Notes: generated by a model not told the origin, from the sequence alone. 64,000 nt of DNA from Roseateles saccharophilus (GCF_004342485.1 NZ_SMBU01000009.1:124780-188779), one strand, 5' to 3'. Numbered from the stretch's first letter, positions 1 to 9,115 are shown. Numbers and translations are program-made.

Positions 1-1
1 G

Positions 2-415
2 ATCCTGCGCATCATCGGCATCACGGTGGGCGCCATCATGGCCGTGGGTGCGGTGTTCGGCGCGCTGAACACGATGTTCGCCGCCGTGGCCTCGCGGGCC
101 CGCGAGATCGCGACGCTGCGCGCCATCGGCTTTCGCGGCCTGCCGGTGGTCGTCGCCGTGATGCTGGAGACGACGCTGCTGGCCCTGATCGGCGGCCTCA
201 TCGGCGGCCTCATCGCCTGGCTGGTGTTCAACGGCTTCGAGGCCTCGACGATGGCGGCCGGCTCGGTCGGCAAGCTCAGCTTCAACCTGGCCGTATCGCC
301 CGGGCTGCTGTGGGAGGGCATCAAGTGGGCCCTGGCCATAGGCTTCGTCGGCGGCCTGTTCCCGGCGGTGCGGGCGGCCAGCGTGCCGGTGACGACGGCG
401 CTGCGCGAGCTCTAA
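2..415 (+). CDS. ABC transporter permease, FtsX/MacB type (C-terminal part)
   Basis: Only the last 137 codons are in the window; the reading frame is open to the left edge. Three hydrophobic stretches (about residues 5-25, 45-75 and 95-120 of the visible part) surround the ASRAREIATLRAIGF segment that is typical of the cytoplasmic coupling loop of FtsX-domain permeases, and the end (PAVRAASVPVTTALREL) is the usual 'P-A-x-x-A-a-x-x-x-P-x-x-A-L-R' tail. Such proteins form the membrane part of MacB/LolCE-like exporters working with a separate ATPase, which would lie off the window. The gene ends convergently with fliR, the two stop codons overlapping by four bases. The family is clear; the substrate cannot be told. 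Confidence 0.85.
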   Translation: MLRIIGITVGAIMAVGAVFGALNTMFAAVASRAREIATLRAIGFRGLPVVVAVMLETTLLALIGGLIGGLIAWLVFNGFEASTMAAGSVGKLSFNLAVSPGLLWEGIKWALAIGFVGGLFPAVRAASVPVTTALREL

Positions 416-1176
416 CTGAACACCGCCAGCAGGCGCTCCAGCGCCACCGTGAACGGTGTCTGCATCAGCGGCAGCGTCGCGACCATGCCGATCAGGCCGA
501 CGCTGACCGTCAGCGGGAAGCCGACCGAGAACACGCCGATCTGCGGCGCGACGCGCGAGATCACGCCCATCACGAGGTTGACGAACATCAGCATCGTGAC
601 GAGGGGCAGGGCGATCCACAGCCCGATGCTGAAGATCTCGGCGCCCCAGCGCTGGGGCGTGGCCACGCGCAGGAAGGCGAAGGGCTCGGCGCCGACCGGG
701 AAGGCGTGGAAGCTCTGCACCAGGGCGTTGATGAGCAGCAGATGGCCGTTGATGGCGATGAACAGGAAGGCCACCATGCTGCCGAAGAAGCGCGCGCTGG
801 CCGTGCCCTGGGCGCCGCTGCCGGGGTCGAAGAATCCGGCGAAGTTCAGGCCCATCTGCAGGCCGATGATTTCGCCGGCGAACTCCAGCGCGGCGAACAC
901 GATGCGCACCGCGAAACCCATGGACAGGCCGATCAGCAACTGCTGGGCGACGAGCAGGGTCAGCATCGGCAGCGAGTCCAGCGGCGCGACCGGGATCTCG
1001 GGCAGCGAGGGCTGGGCCGCGACGGCGATGAAGAGCGACAGGCCGACGCGCAGGCGCAGCGGCACATTGCGCTGGCTGAACGTGGGCATGCCGGCGAACA
1101 GGGCCAGCGTGCGGATGAAGGGCCAGAGCAGCGGGTTCAACCACGCCAGCAGCTGGGCCTCGGTGACGGAGAACAT
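412..1176 (-). CDS. fliR: flagellar export gate protein FliR
   Basis: FliR forms the export gate of the flagellar type III secretion system in the inner membrane together with FliP and FliQ. The 254-residue product has the family's usual length and about six hydrophobic segments; the stretch VGLSLFIAVAAQPSLP near residue 45 and the G-rich FDPGSGAQ loop near residue 115 are family hallmarks. It starts with ATG directly after the fliQ stop codon, so the two are translationally coupled. It is the last gene of the fliL-M-N-O-P-Q-R run and meets the ABC permease tail-to-tail with a four-base overlap, leaving no room for a terminator between them. Confidence 0.96.
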   Translation of the reverse strand: MFSVTEAQLLAWLNPLLWPFIRTLALFAGMPTFSQRNVPLRLRVGLSLFIAVAAQPSLPEIPVAPLDSLPMLTLLVAQQLLIGLSMGFAVRIVFAALEFAGEIIGLQMGLNFAGFFDPGSGAQGTASARFFGSMVAFLFIAINGHLLLINALVQSFHAFPVGAEPFAFLRVATPQRWGAEIFSIGLWIALPLVTMLMFVNLVMGVISRVAPQIGVFSVGFPLTVSVGLIGMVATLPLMQTPFTVALERLLAVFS

Positions 1177-1446
1177 CTAGCCGACGACGTTCGGGATGGT
1201 CTGCAGCGTGCGCTGGATGTACTCCACCAGCTCCGTCATCATCCACGGCCCGGCCACGGCCAGCGTCAATATGGCGGCGATGACCTTGGGCACGAAGGAC
1301 AGCGTCGCCTCGTTGATCTGCGTGGCGGCCTGGATCACGCTGACGACGACGCCGACGAGCAGCACGACGATCAGGATGGGCGCGGCCACCAGCATCATCA
1401 TGTAGAGGCCCTGCTGGCCGAAGGTGAAGACTTGTTGGGCGTCCAT
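1177..1446 (-). CDS. fliQ: flagellar export gate protein FliQ
   Basis: The 89-residue product is a small membrane protein with two long hydrophobic helices (about residues 15-40 and 50-75), the normal size and shape of FliQ. The segment QATQINEATLSFVPK in the loop is the most conserved part of the family. FliQ surrounds the FliP ring in the export gate. The gene is separated from fliP by 65 bases that hold a fragment of the dispersed hairpin repeat, and it abuts fliR. Confidence 0.96.
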   Translation of the reverse strand: MDAQQVFTFGQQGLYMMMLVAAPILIVVLLVGVVVSVIQAATQINEATLSFVPKVIAAILTLAVAGPWMMTELVEYIQRTLQTIPNVVG

Positions 1447-1511
1447 GGTTTTCAGTCAGTTGGGGACAGAGCTACTCGCTTCGCTCGGGCGGCCGGTGCA
1501 AGGCCATCAGA

Positions 1512-2261
1512 TCAGGTCACGAAGGAAGCCGCCAACGAACCGAGCAGCAGGTTCCAGCCGTCCGCCAGCACGAAGAGCATGAGCTTGAAGGGCAGGGAGA
1601 CGAGCACCGGCGACAGCATCATCATGCCGAGGCTCATCAGCACGCTCGCCACGATCATGTCGATGACGAGGAAGGGGATGAAGATCAGGAAGGCGATCTG
1701 GAAGGCGCTCTTGAGCTCGCTGGTCACGAAGGCCGGCACCAGCACCTTGAAGGGCACGTCCTCGGGCTTCACGCCGCTGTCGAGCTTGGCTAGGCGCGAG
1801 AACAGGGCCACGTCGGCCTGGCGCGTCTGCTTGAGCATGAAGCCGCGCATCGGCACCTCGGCGCGCTTCAAGGCCTCGTCGAACTGGATCGTGCCGGCGC
1901 TGTAGGGTTGCCAGGCGTCGGCATAGACCTTGTCCAGCGTCGGGCTCATGACGAAGAAGGTCAGGAACAGCGACAGGCCGACGATGACCTGGTTGGGCGG
2001 TGCGGCCTGGGTGCCCAGGGCCTGGCGCATGAGGCTCAGCACGATGGCGATGCGCGTGAAGGCCGTCATCATCAGGATGACCGCGGGCAGGAAGCCCAGG
2101 GCCGTGAAGAACAGCAGCGTCTGGATGGGCACCGAGTAGCTGCCGCCGCCGACTCCCTGGCCGACCAGGAGGGGCAGCGTGGCGGGCGGCGTCGCGTTCT
2201 GGGCGAAGGCGGCGCCTGCCGTCAGCAGCGCGGCGCCGGCCAGCAGCGGCTTAAGCTTCAT
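1512..2261 (-). CDS. fliP: flagellar export gate protein FliP
   Basis: FliP is the core ring of the flagellar export gate. The 249-residue product starts with a cleavable signal sequence ([20 protein letters not shown]) as FliP proteins do, followed by the conserved helix containing [23 protein letters not shown] and the C-terminal [20 protein letters not shown] segment. I chose ATG 2261; a GTG two codons upstream (2267) is possible but has no better ribosome site. The gene overlaps the end of fliO by 11 bases, which supports coupled translation. Confidence 0.96.
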   Translation of the reverse strand: MKLKPLLAGAALLTAGAAFAQNATPPATLPLLVGQGVGGGSYSVPIQTLLFFTALGFLPAVILMMTAFTRIAIVLSLMRQALGTQAAPPNQVIVGLSLFLTFFVMSPTLDKVYADAWQPYSAGTIQFDEALKRAEVPMRGFMLKQTRQADVALFSRLAKLDSGVKPEDVPFKVLVPAFVTSELKSAFQIAFLIFIPFLVIDMIVASVLMSLGMMMLSPVLVSLPFKLMLFVLADGWNLLLGSLAASFVT

Positions 2262-2598
2262 GACCACTCCCCTGGCCGCGCTCCTTGCTCAGCAGCTTGG
2301 CGAACGAGGCCGGGGCAGGCGGCTCGGCCTGGGGCGGCAGGGTGTGCAGCGTCGTGATGCTCTGGGCCGTCGCGCCCAGCACCAGCCAGCGACGCTCATC
2401 GCCCTGGCCGACCTCGACGACGAGCAGGCGCTGGTTGGGCGCCGTGGGCAGCTGGGTCACGACGCGCAGCAGGCCGGCGGGCGCCGCACCGCCGAACACG
2501 CGGCCATAGGGCGTGCGCTTGAGCAGCCACAGCGCGACCGGGATCAGCGCAATGATGGCGAGGAACCACAGGAAGGGGAGCAGGCCGGAAGCGTTCAT
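2251..2598 (-). CDS. fliO: flagellar biosynthesis protein FliO
   Basis: The 115-residue product has one N-terminal membrane helix (about residues 5-24, [20 protein letters not shown]) followed by a cytoplasmic domain of roughly 85 residues with the pattern [20 protein letters not shown] typical of the FliO/MopB family. FliO helps FliP rings assemble and is not itself part of the mature gate. A 150-base gap separates it from fliN, longer than any other gap in this operon except that upstream of fliL, and contains a small inverted repeat. Assignment rests on position, topology and the C-terminal motif; sequence conservation in this family is weak. Confidence 0.88.
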   Translation of the reverse strand: MNASGLLPFLWFLAIIALIPVALWLLKRTPYGRVFGGAAPAGLLRVVTQLPTAPNQRLLVVEVGQGDERRWLVLGATAQSITTLHTLPPQAEPPAPASFAKLLSKERGQGSGHEA

Positions 2599-2700
2599 GC
2601 CTCGGCATTCTGCGGACCGACTTGAGCCGGCGAAGCGCCCAACAGGCGGCTCAAACCGCGGCTATTCGGCCGTCTGAAATGCAACCGGAGACACAGAGGA

Positions 2701-2730
2701 ACTCCGGTTGGGGCCTTCTCCGTGCCTCGG
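2701..2730. repeat. Inverted repeat in the fliN-fliO gap
   Basis: Arms AACCGGAG (about 2682-2689) and CTCCGGTT (about 2702-2709) face each other across about twelve bases between the fliN stop and the fliO start. It could form an RNA hairpin in the polycistronic message and modulate fliO-P-Q-R relative to fliL-M-N. No U-tract follows in the transcribed direction, so it does not look like an intrinsic terminator. Function unknown. Confidence 0.35.
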
Positions 2731-2748
2731 TGGTCGCCCTTGTCTTCG

Positions 2749-3198
2749 TCAAGCCGCCTTCGACAAGCGGCGCATGCGCTCCGACGGCGTCACGATGTCG
2801 GTCAGGCGGATGCCGAATTTGTCGTTCACGACGACGACCTCGCCCTGGGCGATCAGGTAGCCGTTGACCAGCACGTCCATCGGCTCGCCAGCCAGCGCGT
2901 CCAGCTCGACGACCGAGCCCTGGGCCAGCTGCAGGATGTTCTTGATCGGGATGCGGGTGCGGCCCAGCTCCACGGTCAGCTGGACGGGAATGTCCAGGAT
3001 CATGTTGATGTCGCCGGCCGAGCCCGCCGCCGTCGTCGGGCTGAAGTTGGCGAAGCTGGGCGTGGACACTTGCTCGGGCGCCACCTCGGTGGCGACCTGG
3101 GTGGCAGGCGCGGGCGCAGGCGCGGCCTCGGCCAGCGCCGCGGCCCATTCGGCCGCCATCGCGTCCTGTTCTTCTTGGCTGGGTGAATCAGGGCTCAT
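2749..3198 (-). CDS. fliN: flagellar motor switch protein FliN
   Basis: FliN is the lower C-ring protein and the docking site for the FliH-FliI export complex. The 149-residue product ends in a SpoA/SurfaceAgP domain (about residues 70-140) with the family hallmarks ILDIPVQLTVELGRTRIP, VVELDALAGEPMDVLVNG and LIAQGEVVVVNDKFGIRLTD. The first 60 residues are an Ala/Pro-rich linker. The start overlaps the end of fliM by 11 bases, as usual for coupled fliM-fliN. Confidence 0.97.
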   Translation of the reverse strand: MSPDSPSQEEQDAMAAEWAAALAEAAPAPAPATQVATEVAPEQVSTPSFANFSPTTAAGSAGDINMILDIPVQLTVELGRTRIPIKNILQLAQGSVVELDALAGEPMDVLVNGYLIAQGEVVVVNDKFGIRLTDIVTPSERMRRLSKAA

Positions 3199-4192
3199 GT
3201 TTGGCTCCCAGCCAGCTCTCCTGAGAGCCGGTCAGCATCTTGTCGATCTTGAGGGCGTATTTGCCGTTGGAGGTGCCGTAGTGGCAGTTGAAGACGGGCA
3301 CGCCGTCCACCTTGGTCTGGATCATCGGCTCCAGGTCGAGCTCGATGAAGTCGCCCGCCTTGAAGGCCAGCAGCTGCTCCACGGTGGCGGGCGCCGTGCC
3401 CAGCTCGGCCACGAGCTCGACCTCGGCGGCCTGGATCTGCGTCTTCAGCAGGTTGATCCAGCGCCGGTCGGGCTCGGAGGAGTCGCCGACCGTCGTCGAG
3501 TACAGCACGTCGCGGATGGGCTCCAGCGTCGAGTAGGGGATGCAGAAATAGATCGTGCCGCTGGTCTCGCCGATCTCCAGCGTGAACGAGGTCGACACGA
3601 CGATCTCGCTGGGCGTGGCGATGGTGGCGAACTGGGGCTGCATCTCGGAGCGCTGGTACTCCAGCTCCAGCGGGTAGATGCCCTTCCAGGCCTTGTGGTA
3701 CTCGGCGAGGATGACCTCGACGATGCGGGTGATGACGCGCTGCTCGGTGGGCGAGAAGTCGCGGCCCTCGATGCGGGCGTGGAACTTGCCAATGCCGCCG
3801 AACAGGGAATCGATGACGGCGAACACGAGGGTCGGGTCGCAGACGATCAGCCCACTGCCGCGCAGCGGCTTCACCGACACGATGTTGAAGTTGGTCGGGA
3901 CGACGATTTCTCGAAGGAAGGCCGAGTACTTCTGCACCTTGATGCCGCCGATGGCGACCTCGGGGCTCTTGCGGATGAAGTTGAACAGGCCGACGCGGAT
4001 GTTGCGCGCGAAGCGTTCGTTGATGATCTCCATCGTGGGCATGCGCCCACGGACGATGCGTTCCTGGCTCGCGAGGTTGTACTCGCGTATGCCGCCGACC
4101 TGCTCCTCCTCCTGCTCGAGCTTCTGGCTCTCGCCGGTGATGCCCTGGAGCAGTGCATCGACTTCGTCTTGGGAAAGGATCTGCTGATTCAT
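3188..4192 (-). CDS. fliM: flagellar motor switch protein FliM
   Basis: FliM joins FliG to FliN in the C ring and receives phosphorylated CheY. The N-terminus (residues 1-18) contains SQDEVDALLQG, the conserved CheY-binding helix. The middle CheC-like domain (about 45-230) includes RRFARN-type text near residue 60 (INERFARNIRVGLF), and the C-terminal SpoA domain (about 250-325) includes DFIELDLEPMIQTKVDGVPV. The length of 334 residues matches the family. It starts 13 bases after fliL. Confidence 0.98.
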   Translation of the reverse strand: MNQQILSQDEVDALLQGITGESQKLEQEEEQVGGIREYNLASQERIVRGRMPTMEIINERFARNIRVGLFNFIRKSPEVAIGGIKVQKYSAFLREIVVPTNFNIVSVKPLRGSGLIVCDPTLVFAVIDSLFGGIGKFHARIEGRDFSPTEQRVITRIVEVILAEYHKAWKGIYPLELEYQRSEMQPQFATIATPSEIVVSTSFTLEIGETSGTIYFCIPYSTLEPIRDVLYSTTVGDSSEPDRRWINLLKTQIQAAEVELVAELGTAPATVEQLLAFKAGDFIELDLEPMIQTKVDGVPVFNCHYGTSNGKYALKIDKMLTGSQESWLGAKHEP

Positions 4193-4205
4193 GGCGAATC
4201 CGCGG

Positions 4206-4799
4206 TCACTGCACGATGAAGTTGGAGAAGAGCACCTGGGTGACGGGGCTCTCGACGGCGGCCTTCTTCGTTTTCTTCTTCTTTGGCGCGTCGGCCGCGG
4301 GTTCCTCGTCCGCGTTGTCGAGCTCGATGCCCATGGGCCGCACCGACTCGCGCATGATGTCCTTGGCCAGCTTTTCCTTGCCCTCGACGCTCAGCAGCTC
4401 TGCGGCCGTCTTGCGCGACAGCACGACCAGCACGTTGTTGCGGATGGCTGGCATATAGGTCTTGATCTGGTCGGCGAAGTGCGGGTCGTCGACTTGCAGC
4501 GTGATGCCGATCTGGGCGAAGCGGTCCACGTCCTTGTCGGCCAGGTTGACGGTGAAGGGGTCCAGCGGCACGAAGGTGGGCGGGTGGTCGCTCTTGGCGT
4601 GGGCCTTGGCCTTGACCGGGGCCTCGGTGGTGTCGGCGGCGTCCTCGCCGTCCTCGGCGGGCTTCTTCTTCAGCAGCAACAGCGCCGCGCCGCCGCCGGC
4701 CAGCACCAGCACCAGCACGGCGGCGATGATGATGATCAGCTTCTTCTTGCTGCCGCCTCCCTTGGGGGCGGCTCCTTCGGCAGCCGGCGCAGTCGCCAT
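4206..4799 (-). CDS. fliL: flagellar basal body-associated protein FliL
   Basis: FliL is a single-pass inner-membrane protein around the motor that supports stator function. The 197-residue product has a short Ala/Lys-rich cytoplasmic tail, one membrane helix (about residues 22-44, KLIIIIAAVLVLVLAGGGAAL) and a periplasmic stomatin-like domain with PFTVNLADKDVDRFAQIGITLQV and a terminal VLFSNFIVQ. A 55-residue acidic/Lys-rich linker (PAEDGEDAADTTEAPVKAK) lies just after the helix. It is the first gene of fliLMNOPQR; a candidate FlhD4C2 motif lies upstream at 4886-4916. Confidence 0.96.
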   Translation of the reverse strand: MATAPAAEGAAPKGGGSKKKLIIIIAAVLVLVLAGGGAALLLLKKKPAEDGEDAADTTEAPVKAKAHAKSDHPPTFVPLDPFTVNLADKDVDRFAQIGITLQVDDPHFADQIKTYMPAIRNNVLVVLSRKTAAELLSVEGKEKLAKDIMRESVRPMGIELDNADEEPAADAPKKKKTKKAAVESPVTQVLFSNFIVQ

Positions 4800-4885
4800 G
4801 GGAACTCCTTGAACATCCGCGGCCCATCGGACGCAATGGGCAGCGCTTCGCCCGATTATTGACCCCGGGATGGGCCGATAAGCCT

Positions 4886-4916
4886 GGATTAGCCAGCGCG
4901 GTGCGTGGCTAATTCC
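4886..4916 (-). promoter_or_regulatory. Candidate FlhD4C2 site upstream of fliL
   Basis: The bipartite motif GGATTAGC (4886-4893), sixteen bases, then TAATTCC (4910-4916) lies 87-117 bases upstream of the fliL start. It matches the motif in the flgA/flgB divergent region (60819-60848) and upstream of the first flagellin (18327-18356) except that the spacer is one base longer and the right half has T for C. The left half recalls the A-rich FlhD4C2 half-site of enterics. The assignment is inference from co-occurrence. Confidence 0.4.
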
Positions 4917-4925
4917 ACTTCAGCT

Positions 4926-6170
4926 TCAGGCGAAGGTGTCGAGCAGGCCGACCGTGCGCCGCGTCGCAGGCGCATCGATGCTGCTGTTGCCGCCGACCCG
5001 GCCCGGGGCTGCCACGCCTGCGCCAGCCGTGCCGCTGCCACGCTCGGCGCTCGTGTCGTAGCCGCCACGCTGTTGCTGCGGAGCCTGCTGGAAGACGCCG
5101 CCACCCGACAGCGTCAGGCCCTGGCCCTGCAGTGCGGCGGCGAGGTCGGGCAGGCTTTGCTCCAGCGCCTGACGCGTCTCGGCCTGGACCGCGTGAAAGG
5201 ACACCTGGGCCTGCGAGCCGTCCACGACGATCTGCACGGCCACCGGACCCATGTCGGCGGGGTTGAGCTGCAGCTCGGCATGCTGCACGCCGTCCACGGC
5301 CATCAGGCTGACGCGGGTGGCCACTTCGGGGGCGAAGGCCGCGCTCAGCGGCGGAGAGGCGATGGCGGCGGAGGCCGCAGCCCCGGTGCCGGTGGCCGGT
5401 GCGGCATTGGCCGAAGCCGCCTGCAGGCTGGCGGCGAAGCTCGGCGGGGCGGCGTCGGTCGTGCCATGCGGGTGCGGGCCGGTCGGCGTGGTGTCCAGGG
5501 CCTTGGACGCGTCCGCGGCGGCAGCGGCAGCATGACCGGCCTTGGCATCGGACGTGTCGGTCAGGCCGACGGACCGGGCGGTGGCGGCATTGGCCTTGAT
5601 GTCCTGGCCGGCTCCGCCCGCGCGGCGGCTGCCGCGCGCGTCGGTGGCGGTGGCCGCCGCCGGCTCGGCCGCATCGCCGGCCGGGGCCTTGGCGGCGGCG
5701 GCCTGAAGCGCGGCCTGGGCCGCCGCAGCCGCGGCTGCGGCGTTGGGCAGGCCGATCAGGGACGTGAATTCGTTCAGGCCAGCGGTGGCGGGCCGGGCCT
5801 TTTCGTCGGCACCTGCCTTGCCGTCGGCAGTGGCCTCGGTGGGCTTGTCGGCATCGGTCGGGGCCTTGTCCGGGGCGGCGGGCTTGGCCGCGTCGTTGCC
5901 GCGCGATTTGGCGGTGGTGGCCGGCTTGGGCGGCGCGCTCGTGCTGGCGCTGGCCTGCGGCGCCTCCTGGGCCGCGGCGGCTTCGTGCGGTGCCGGGGCG
6001 GTGGACGGCCGCGGTGCAGCAGCCTGGGGCTGGGGGGCGGCAGGTGGCGGGGCCTGCACGGTCAGCATCTGCGCGAAGCTCGGGCCGGCGCTGCTGCGCG
6101 GCGCGGCGGGTTGGGGCAGGGCTGGCGCGGCGGCCTTGTTCGCGTTGACGGCGGCTTGCGGGCTCAGCAT
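4926..6170 (-). CDS. fliK: flagellar hook-length control protein FliK
   Basis: FliK is a secreted ruler that measures hook length and switches the export gate to late substrates by acting on FlhB. The first 290 residues are a low-complexity Ala/Pro/Thr-rich stretch, as in other FliK proteins. The C-terminal Flg_hook domain (about residues 300-380) contains HAELQLNPADMGPVAVQIVV and the following LEQSLPDLAAALQGQGLTLS, the family signature. The reading frame is open further upstream, but that part overlaps fliJ and is atypical; ATG 6170, four bases past the fliJ stop, is the sensible start (414 residues). Confidence 0.93.
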   Translation of the reverse strand: MLSPQAAVNANKAAAPALPQPAAPRSSAGPSFAQMLTVQAPPPAAPQPQAAAPRPSTAPAPHEAAAAQEAPQASASTSAPPKPATTAKSRGNDAAKPAAPDKAPTDADKPTEATADGKAGADEKARPATAGLNEFTSLIGLPNAAAAAAAAQAALQAAAAKAPAGDAAEPAAATATDARGSRRAGGAGQDIKANAATARSVGLTDTSDAKAGHAAAAAADASKALDTTPTGPHPHGTTDAAPPSFAASLQAASANAAPATGTGAAASAAIASPPLSAAFAPEVATRVSLMAVDGVQHAELQLNPADMGPVAVQIVVDGSQAQVSFHAVQAETRQALEQSLPDLAAALQGQGLTLSGGGVFQQAPQQQRGGYDTSAERGSGTAGAGVAAPGRVGGNSSIDAPATRRTVGLLDTFA

Positions 6171-6174
6171 GGCA

Positions 6175-6627
6175 TCAGGCGTGGGCTTGCAGGCTGCGGC
6201 GCAGATGCACACGGGCGGCGAATTCGTCGGCAGTACGCTGCTCATGGCGGTCGGCGGCGGCCCGGGCCTCGGCCTCGCGGCGCTTGATGAGCTGGCGCAG
6301 CGCGGCCACGCGCATCTCGGCCGCGCGCAGCGTGTCGCGGGCGCGCACTTCGCGCTGGTCGGCATGCTGGGCGACATGGCCCTGCGTGTCTACGGCCTGG
6401 TTCAGGCGCTGGCCGAAGCTCTGGTAGCAGGCGACGATGTCCATCGTCGTCGCGCGCGAGAACTGCTCGGTCCAGCGCTGCTGGTATTCCTGGCGGTAGC
6501 CGGACAACTCGCCATGCTGGGCGCGCGCGGCCTGGGCCTGGGCGTTGGCCGCATGCAGGGCCTGGGCGGCGGCGTCGCGTTCCGCCTCGGCGCGTTCGAG
6601 CAGCAGGCTCAGCGTGGTTGCACTCAT
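6175..6627 (-). CDS. fliJ: flagellar export chaperone/coiled-coil protein FliJ
   Basis: The 150-residue product is almost entirely charged, Ala-rich coiled coil, with the FliJ pattern of an N-terminal LLLERAEAERDAAAQ and a middle YRQEYQQRWTEQFSRATTM segment. FliJ sits as a central stalk in the FliI ATPase ring and recycles export chaperones. It lies between fliI and fliK. A weak sigma-28-like site (6674-6701) precedes it. Confidence 0.92.
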   Translation of the reverse strand: MSATTLSLLLERAEAERDAAAQALHAANAQAQAARAQHGELSGYRQEYQQRWTEQFSRATTMDIVACYQSFGQRLNQAVDTQGHVAQHADQREVRARDTLRAAEMRVAALRQLIKRREAEARAAADRHEQRTADEFAARVHLRRSLQAHA

Positions 6628-6673
6628 TCAAAACTCCAGCGCGCGCACAGGCCGGCGGCCCGGCGCTAAGTCG

Positions 6674-6701
6674 TTATCGGCGCGCCTGTCCCCGGGGTTT
6701 A
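6674..6701 (-). promoter_or_regulatory. Possible sigma-28 promoter upstream of fliJ-fliK
   Basis: Read on the minus strand the element is TAAACCCC, twelve bases, GCCGATAA. The -10 half is a perfect match to the sigma-28 consensus; the -35 half matches in TAAA only and the spacer is one base longer than usual, as at the second flagellin. It overlaps the fliI stop codon. It could give extra late expression of fliJ-fliK, which is plausible for FliK, but is unproven. Confidence 0.35.
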
Positions 6702-8126
6702 GGCGCCCTGGACCACGGCCTGCAACTGGCTGACGCTGGCGTGAAGAAGTGCCGGGCTGTGCATGTCCTGCTGCAGCAGCCGCGTCATGTCGGCATGCAG
6801 GCGCACGGCCAGATCCAGCTCGGGGTCGCTGCCCGGGGCATAGGCGCCGAGCTGGATCAGGTCGCGGGCCTTGTTGTATTTCGCCAGAAGCTGGCGGAAG
6901 CGACGCGCGGAATCGACCTGGTTTTGGGGTGCAACACTGGTCATCACCCGCGAGATGGAGCGCTCGATGTCGATGGCCGGGTAGTGGCCGGCCTCGGCCA
7001 GCTCGCGCGACAGCACGATGTGGCCGTCCAGGATGCCGCGCGCCGCGTCGGCGATCGGGTCCTGCGGGTCGTCGCCCTCGGTCAGCACGGTGTAGAAGGC
7101 CGTGATCGAGCCCTCGCCGGCCAAGCCGTTGCCGCTGCGTTCCACCAGCTGGGGCAGCTTGGCGAAGCAACTCGGCGGATAGCCCTTGGTGGCGGGCGGC
7201 TCGCCGATGGCCAGGGCGATCTCGCGCTGGGCCATCGCGTAGCGCGTCAGCGAGTCCATCAGCAGCAGCACGTGGCGGCCTTGGTCGCGGAAATACTCCG
7301 CGATCGCGGTCGCGTAATGGGCGCCCTGCATGCGCATCAACGGCGGCGCGTCGGCGGGTGCCGCGACGACGACGCTGCGCTTGCGGCCCTCCTCGCCGAG
7401 GATGTCCTCGATGAACTCCTTGACCTCGCGGCCGCGCTCGCCGATGAGGCCCACGACGATGACGTCGGCCTGGGTATAGCGCGCCATCATGCCGAGCAGC
7501 ACCGACTTGCCGACGCCGGTGCCGGCGAACAGCCCGAGGCGCTGGCCGCGGCCGACGGTCAGCAGCGCGTTGATCGCGCGCACGCCGGTGTCCAGCGGCG
7601 TGCGCACCGGGTCGCGGTCCATCGCGTTGATGGGCCGGCGCACCATGGGTTCGTTGTGGATGTTGCCGATGTCGCCGCCGCGGTCCAGCGGGTGGCCGTG
7701 CGGGTCGACGACGCGGCCGAGCAGGCCGTCGCCCATCGGCAGGTGCAGGCCGCGGTCCTCGCCGCGGCGCCAGGGGTGCAGGGGCTGGCCCAGCCGGGGT
7801 GCCAGCGGCGGCAGGTGGCGCGGCACGACGGTGGCGCCGCTGGACAGGCCCTGCACCTCGTCGGTGGGCATCAGGTAGGCGCGGTCGCCCGAGAAGCCGA
7901 CGACCTCGGCGTTGACGGGCGCCATGCCGCGGCGCGGGCTGTTGCCGCTGCTGGGCATCTGGATGCGGCAGACCGAGCCCAGCGGGACGCGGATGCCGGT
8001 GGCCTCCAGCACCAGGCCGGCCACGCGCACCAGCTTGCCGTGGGACTCCAGCGGCGCGGCATTGCCGGCCAGCGTCTCGAGGTCGCAGAGGTAGCGCTGC
8101 CAGCGGCCAGTGCGCTCACTCGTCAT
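6699..8126 (-). CDS. fliI: flagellum-specific ATPase FliI
   Basis: FliI is the hexameric ATPase of the flagellar export apparatus, related to the F1 beta subunit. The 475-residue product has the Walker A loop GTGVGKS at about residues 201-207, the following [11 protein letters not shown] motif, the Walker B region [15 protein letters not shown] and the catalytic-loop text [21 protein letters not shown] chose ATG 8126 ([13 protein letters not shown]), which overlaps fliH by 11 bases; the frame is open further upstream but that region codes for the end of FliH in another frame. Confidence 0.97.
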   Translation of the reverse strand: MTSERTGRWQRYLCDLETLAGNAAPLESHGKLVRVAGLVLEATGIRVPLGSVCRIQMPSSGNSPRRGMAPVNAEVVGFSGDRAYLMPTDEVQGLSSGATVVPRHLPPLAPRLGQPLHPWRRGEDRGLHLPMGDGLLGRVVDPHGHPLDRGGDIGNIHNEPMVRRPINAMDRDPVRTPLDTGVRAINALLTVGRGQRLGLFAGTGVGKSVLLGMMARYTQADVIVVGLIGERGREVKEFIEDILGEEGRKRSVVVAAPADAPPLMRMQGAHYATAIAEYFRDQGRHVLLLMDSLTRYAMAQREIALAIGEPPATKGYPPSCFAKLPQLVERSGNGLAGEGSITAFYTVLTEGDDPQDPIADAARGILDGHIVLSRELAEAGHYPAIDIERSISRVMTSVAPQNQVDSARRFRQLLAKYNKARDLIQLGAYAPGSDPELDLAVRLHADMTRLLQQDMHSPALLHASVSQLQAVVQGA

Positions 8127-8907
8127 CGCTGTCGCCTTCGCGGCGGTCTTCCCAGATGGACTTCTGGCCGATGGCGGAGACGGCCTGCTGCCAGCGCGTG
8201 GCGAGCGTGGCGTCGACGCTGGCGATGTCGGCGTCCACCTTGACGCCGCCGCGCGGCACGTCCGGGTCGGGCACGAGCTGGGCCTCGCGGGCCTGCATCT
8301 CGCTGCCGGCGCCTTGCTGCACCAGGGGGTAGTCGTCGGGGTGTACGCGCACGCGCACATGGCGGGCCGACAACTGCAGCGCCTCCACCGCGTCATGCGC
8401 GACGCGCGCGATCAGCTCGGGGCGCTGCTCGATCTCGCTGCGCACGACCTGGCGGGCCAGCTCGACGGCGATGCGGGCGACGGATTGGGCCATGTCGCCC
8501 TCCAGGGCCTGCAGTTCGGCATCGAAGTTCTTCACCAGGGTGCCGACCTGTGCGCTGATCTGCTGGGCGAAGCTGTGCTTGAAGGCGTCCAGCGCGGCCA
8601 TGCCGTCGCGGTAGCCGTCCTGGTAGCCGCCCTGGCGCACGGCCTGCAGCTGCTCCTGCACGTCGGGCTGGGGCGGCGGCGGGGGCGGCTCGGCGGCCGC
8701 GGGGGCGGCCGGGTTGGGTACGGCGGGCGTGCCGGGGCGCATCGGCGCGAAGGGCGAGGGCGCGGTATCGCCCAGGTTGTCCGGGTTCCAGGCCTTGGCG
8801 CCCTGGACCTCCTCGCCGGGGATGAAGCGCGCGTAGGTGGCGCGGCGCTCGCCCTCGCGGCGGTCGGGCGGCGGCACCTGCCGCGGCGGTTGACGACTGG
8901 TGACCAT
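8116..8907 (-). CDS. fliH: flagellar assembly protein FliH
   Basis: FliH binds FliI as a dimer and anchors it to FliN at the C ring. The 263-residue product has a Pro-rich N-terminal third, then a coiled coil with the glycine-repeat-like [17 protein letters not shown] segment (about residues 98-114), and a C-terminal V-ATPase-E-like domain containing [15 protein letters not shown] and [25 protein letters not shown] 8907 is chosen because the open frame above it runs into a non-coding repeat region. Translationally coupled to fliI. Confidence 0.93.
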   Translation of the reverse strand: MVTSRQPPRQVPPPDRREGERRATYARFIPGEEVQGAKAWNPDNLGDTAPSPFAPMRPGTPAVPNPAAPAAAEPPPPPPQPDVQEQLQAVRQGGYQDGYRDGMAALDAFKHSFAQQISAQVGTLVKNFDAELQALEGDMAQSVARIAVELARQVVRSEIEQRPELIARVAHDAVEALQLSARHVRVRVHPDDYPLVQQGAGSEMQAREAQLVPDPDVPRGGVKVDADIASVDATLATRWQQAVSAIGQKSIWEDRREGDSDDE

Positions 8908-8940
8908 ATCAGTCGCTCTCCAGGGCATCGCTGATCGGAT

Positions 8941-9115
8941 GCAGTTCGGGCCGAGCGCCGGGCCTGCCATTGGCCAGAGGCCAATGGCCTTTCGTAGGCA
9001 CAAGCAGTCCGCAGGGACTGCTTGTGTCCGACTCCAGTTCCCAAGCCGGCCCGTCATGGCGATGTGCTTGCCGGTCGCGCCGGCAAGCATCGCCGTCCCC
9101 CAGGGGGACCGGCCA
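8941..9115 (+). repeat. Intergenic hairpin-repeat composite, family B copy 1
   Basis: This fills most of the 238-base fliG-fliH gap. It contains three strong inverted repeats: GCCATTGGCC / GGCCAATGGC (8966-8988, loop aga); CACAAGCAGTCC / GGACTGCTTGTG (8999-9026); and CTTGCCGG / CCGGCAAG (9067-9087) framed by GGCGAT and ATCGCC. The framing text recurs elsewhere in the window at about 10249-10320, 40236-40380 and 62536-62709 with different stem sequences. The region does not look coding. Confidence 0.7.

Noticed and set aside
310..1905. Long plus-strand frames opposite fliR-P (and similar ones opposite most genes)
   Set aside because: Their His/Gln/Arg/Asp-rich translations and lack of similarity are typical antisense shadows in high-GC DNA.
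2600..2625. Sigma-28-like TCAAG-N15-CCGAGG just before fliO, and a very similar one at 50037-50062 before flgI
   Set aside because: Spacing is right and the two regions resemble each other (CCGCAGAAT between the halves), but the -10 would end two bases before, or overlap, the start codons, so transcripts would begin inside the genes.
2682..2760. Possible small gene in the fliN-fliO gap
   Set aside because: No ribosome site or recognisable product; the segment looks like a spacer with one inverted repeat.
6171..6377. N-terminal extension of fliK
   Set aside because: It overlaps fliJ, is Arg/Pro/Cys-rich and unlike FliK; ATG 6170 fits the operon spacing.
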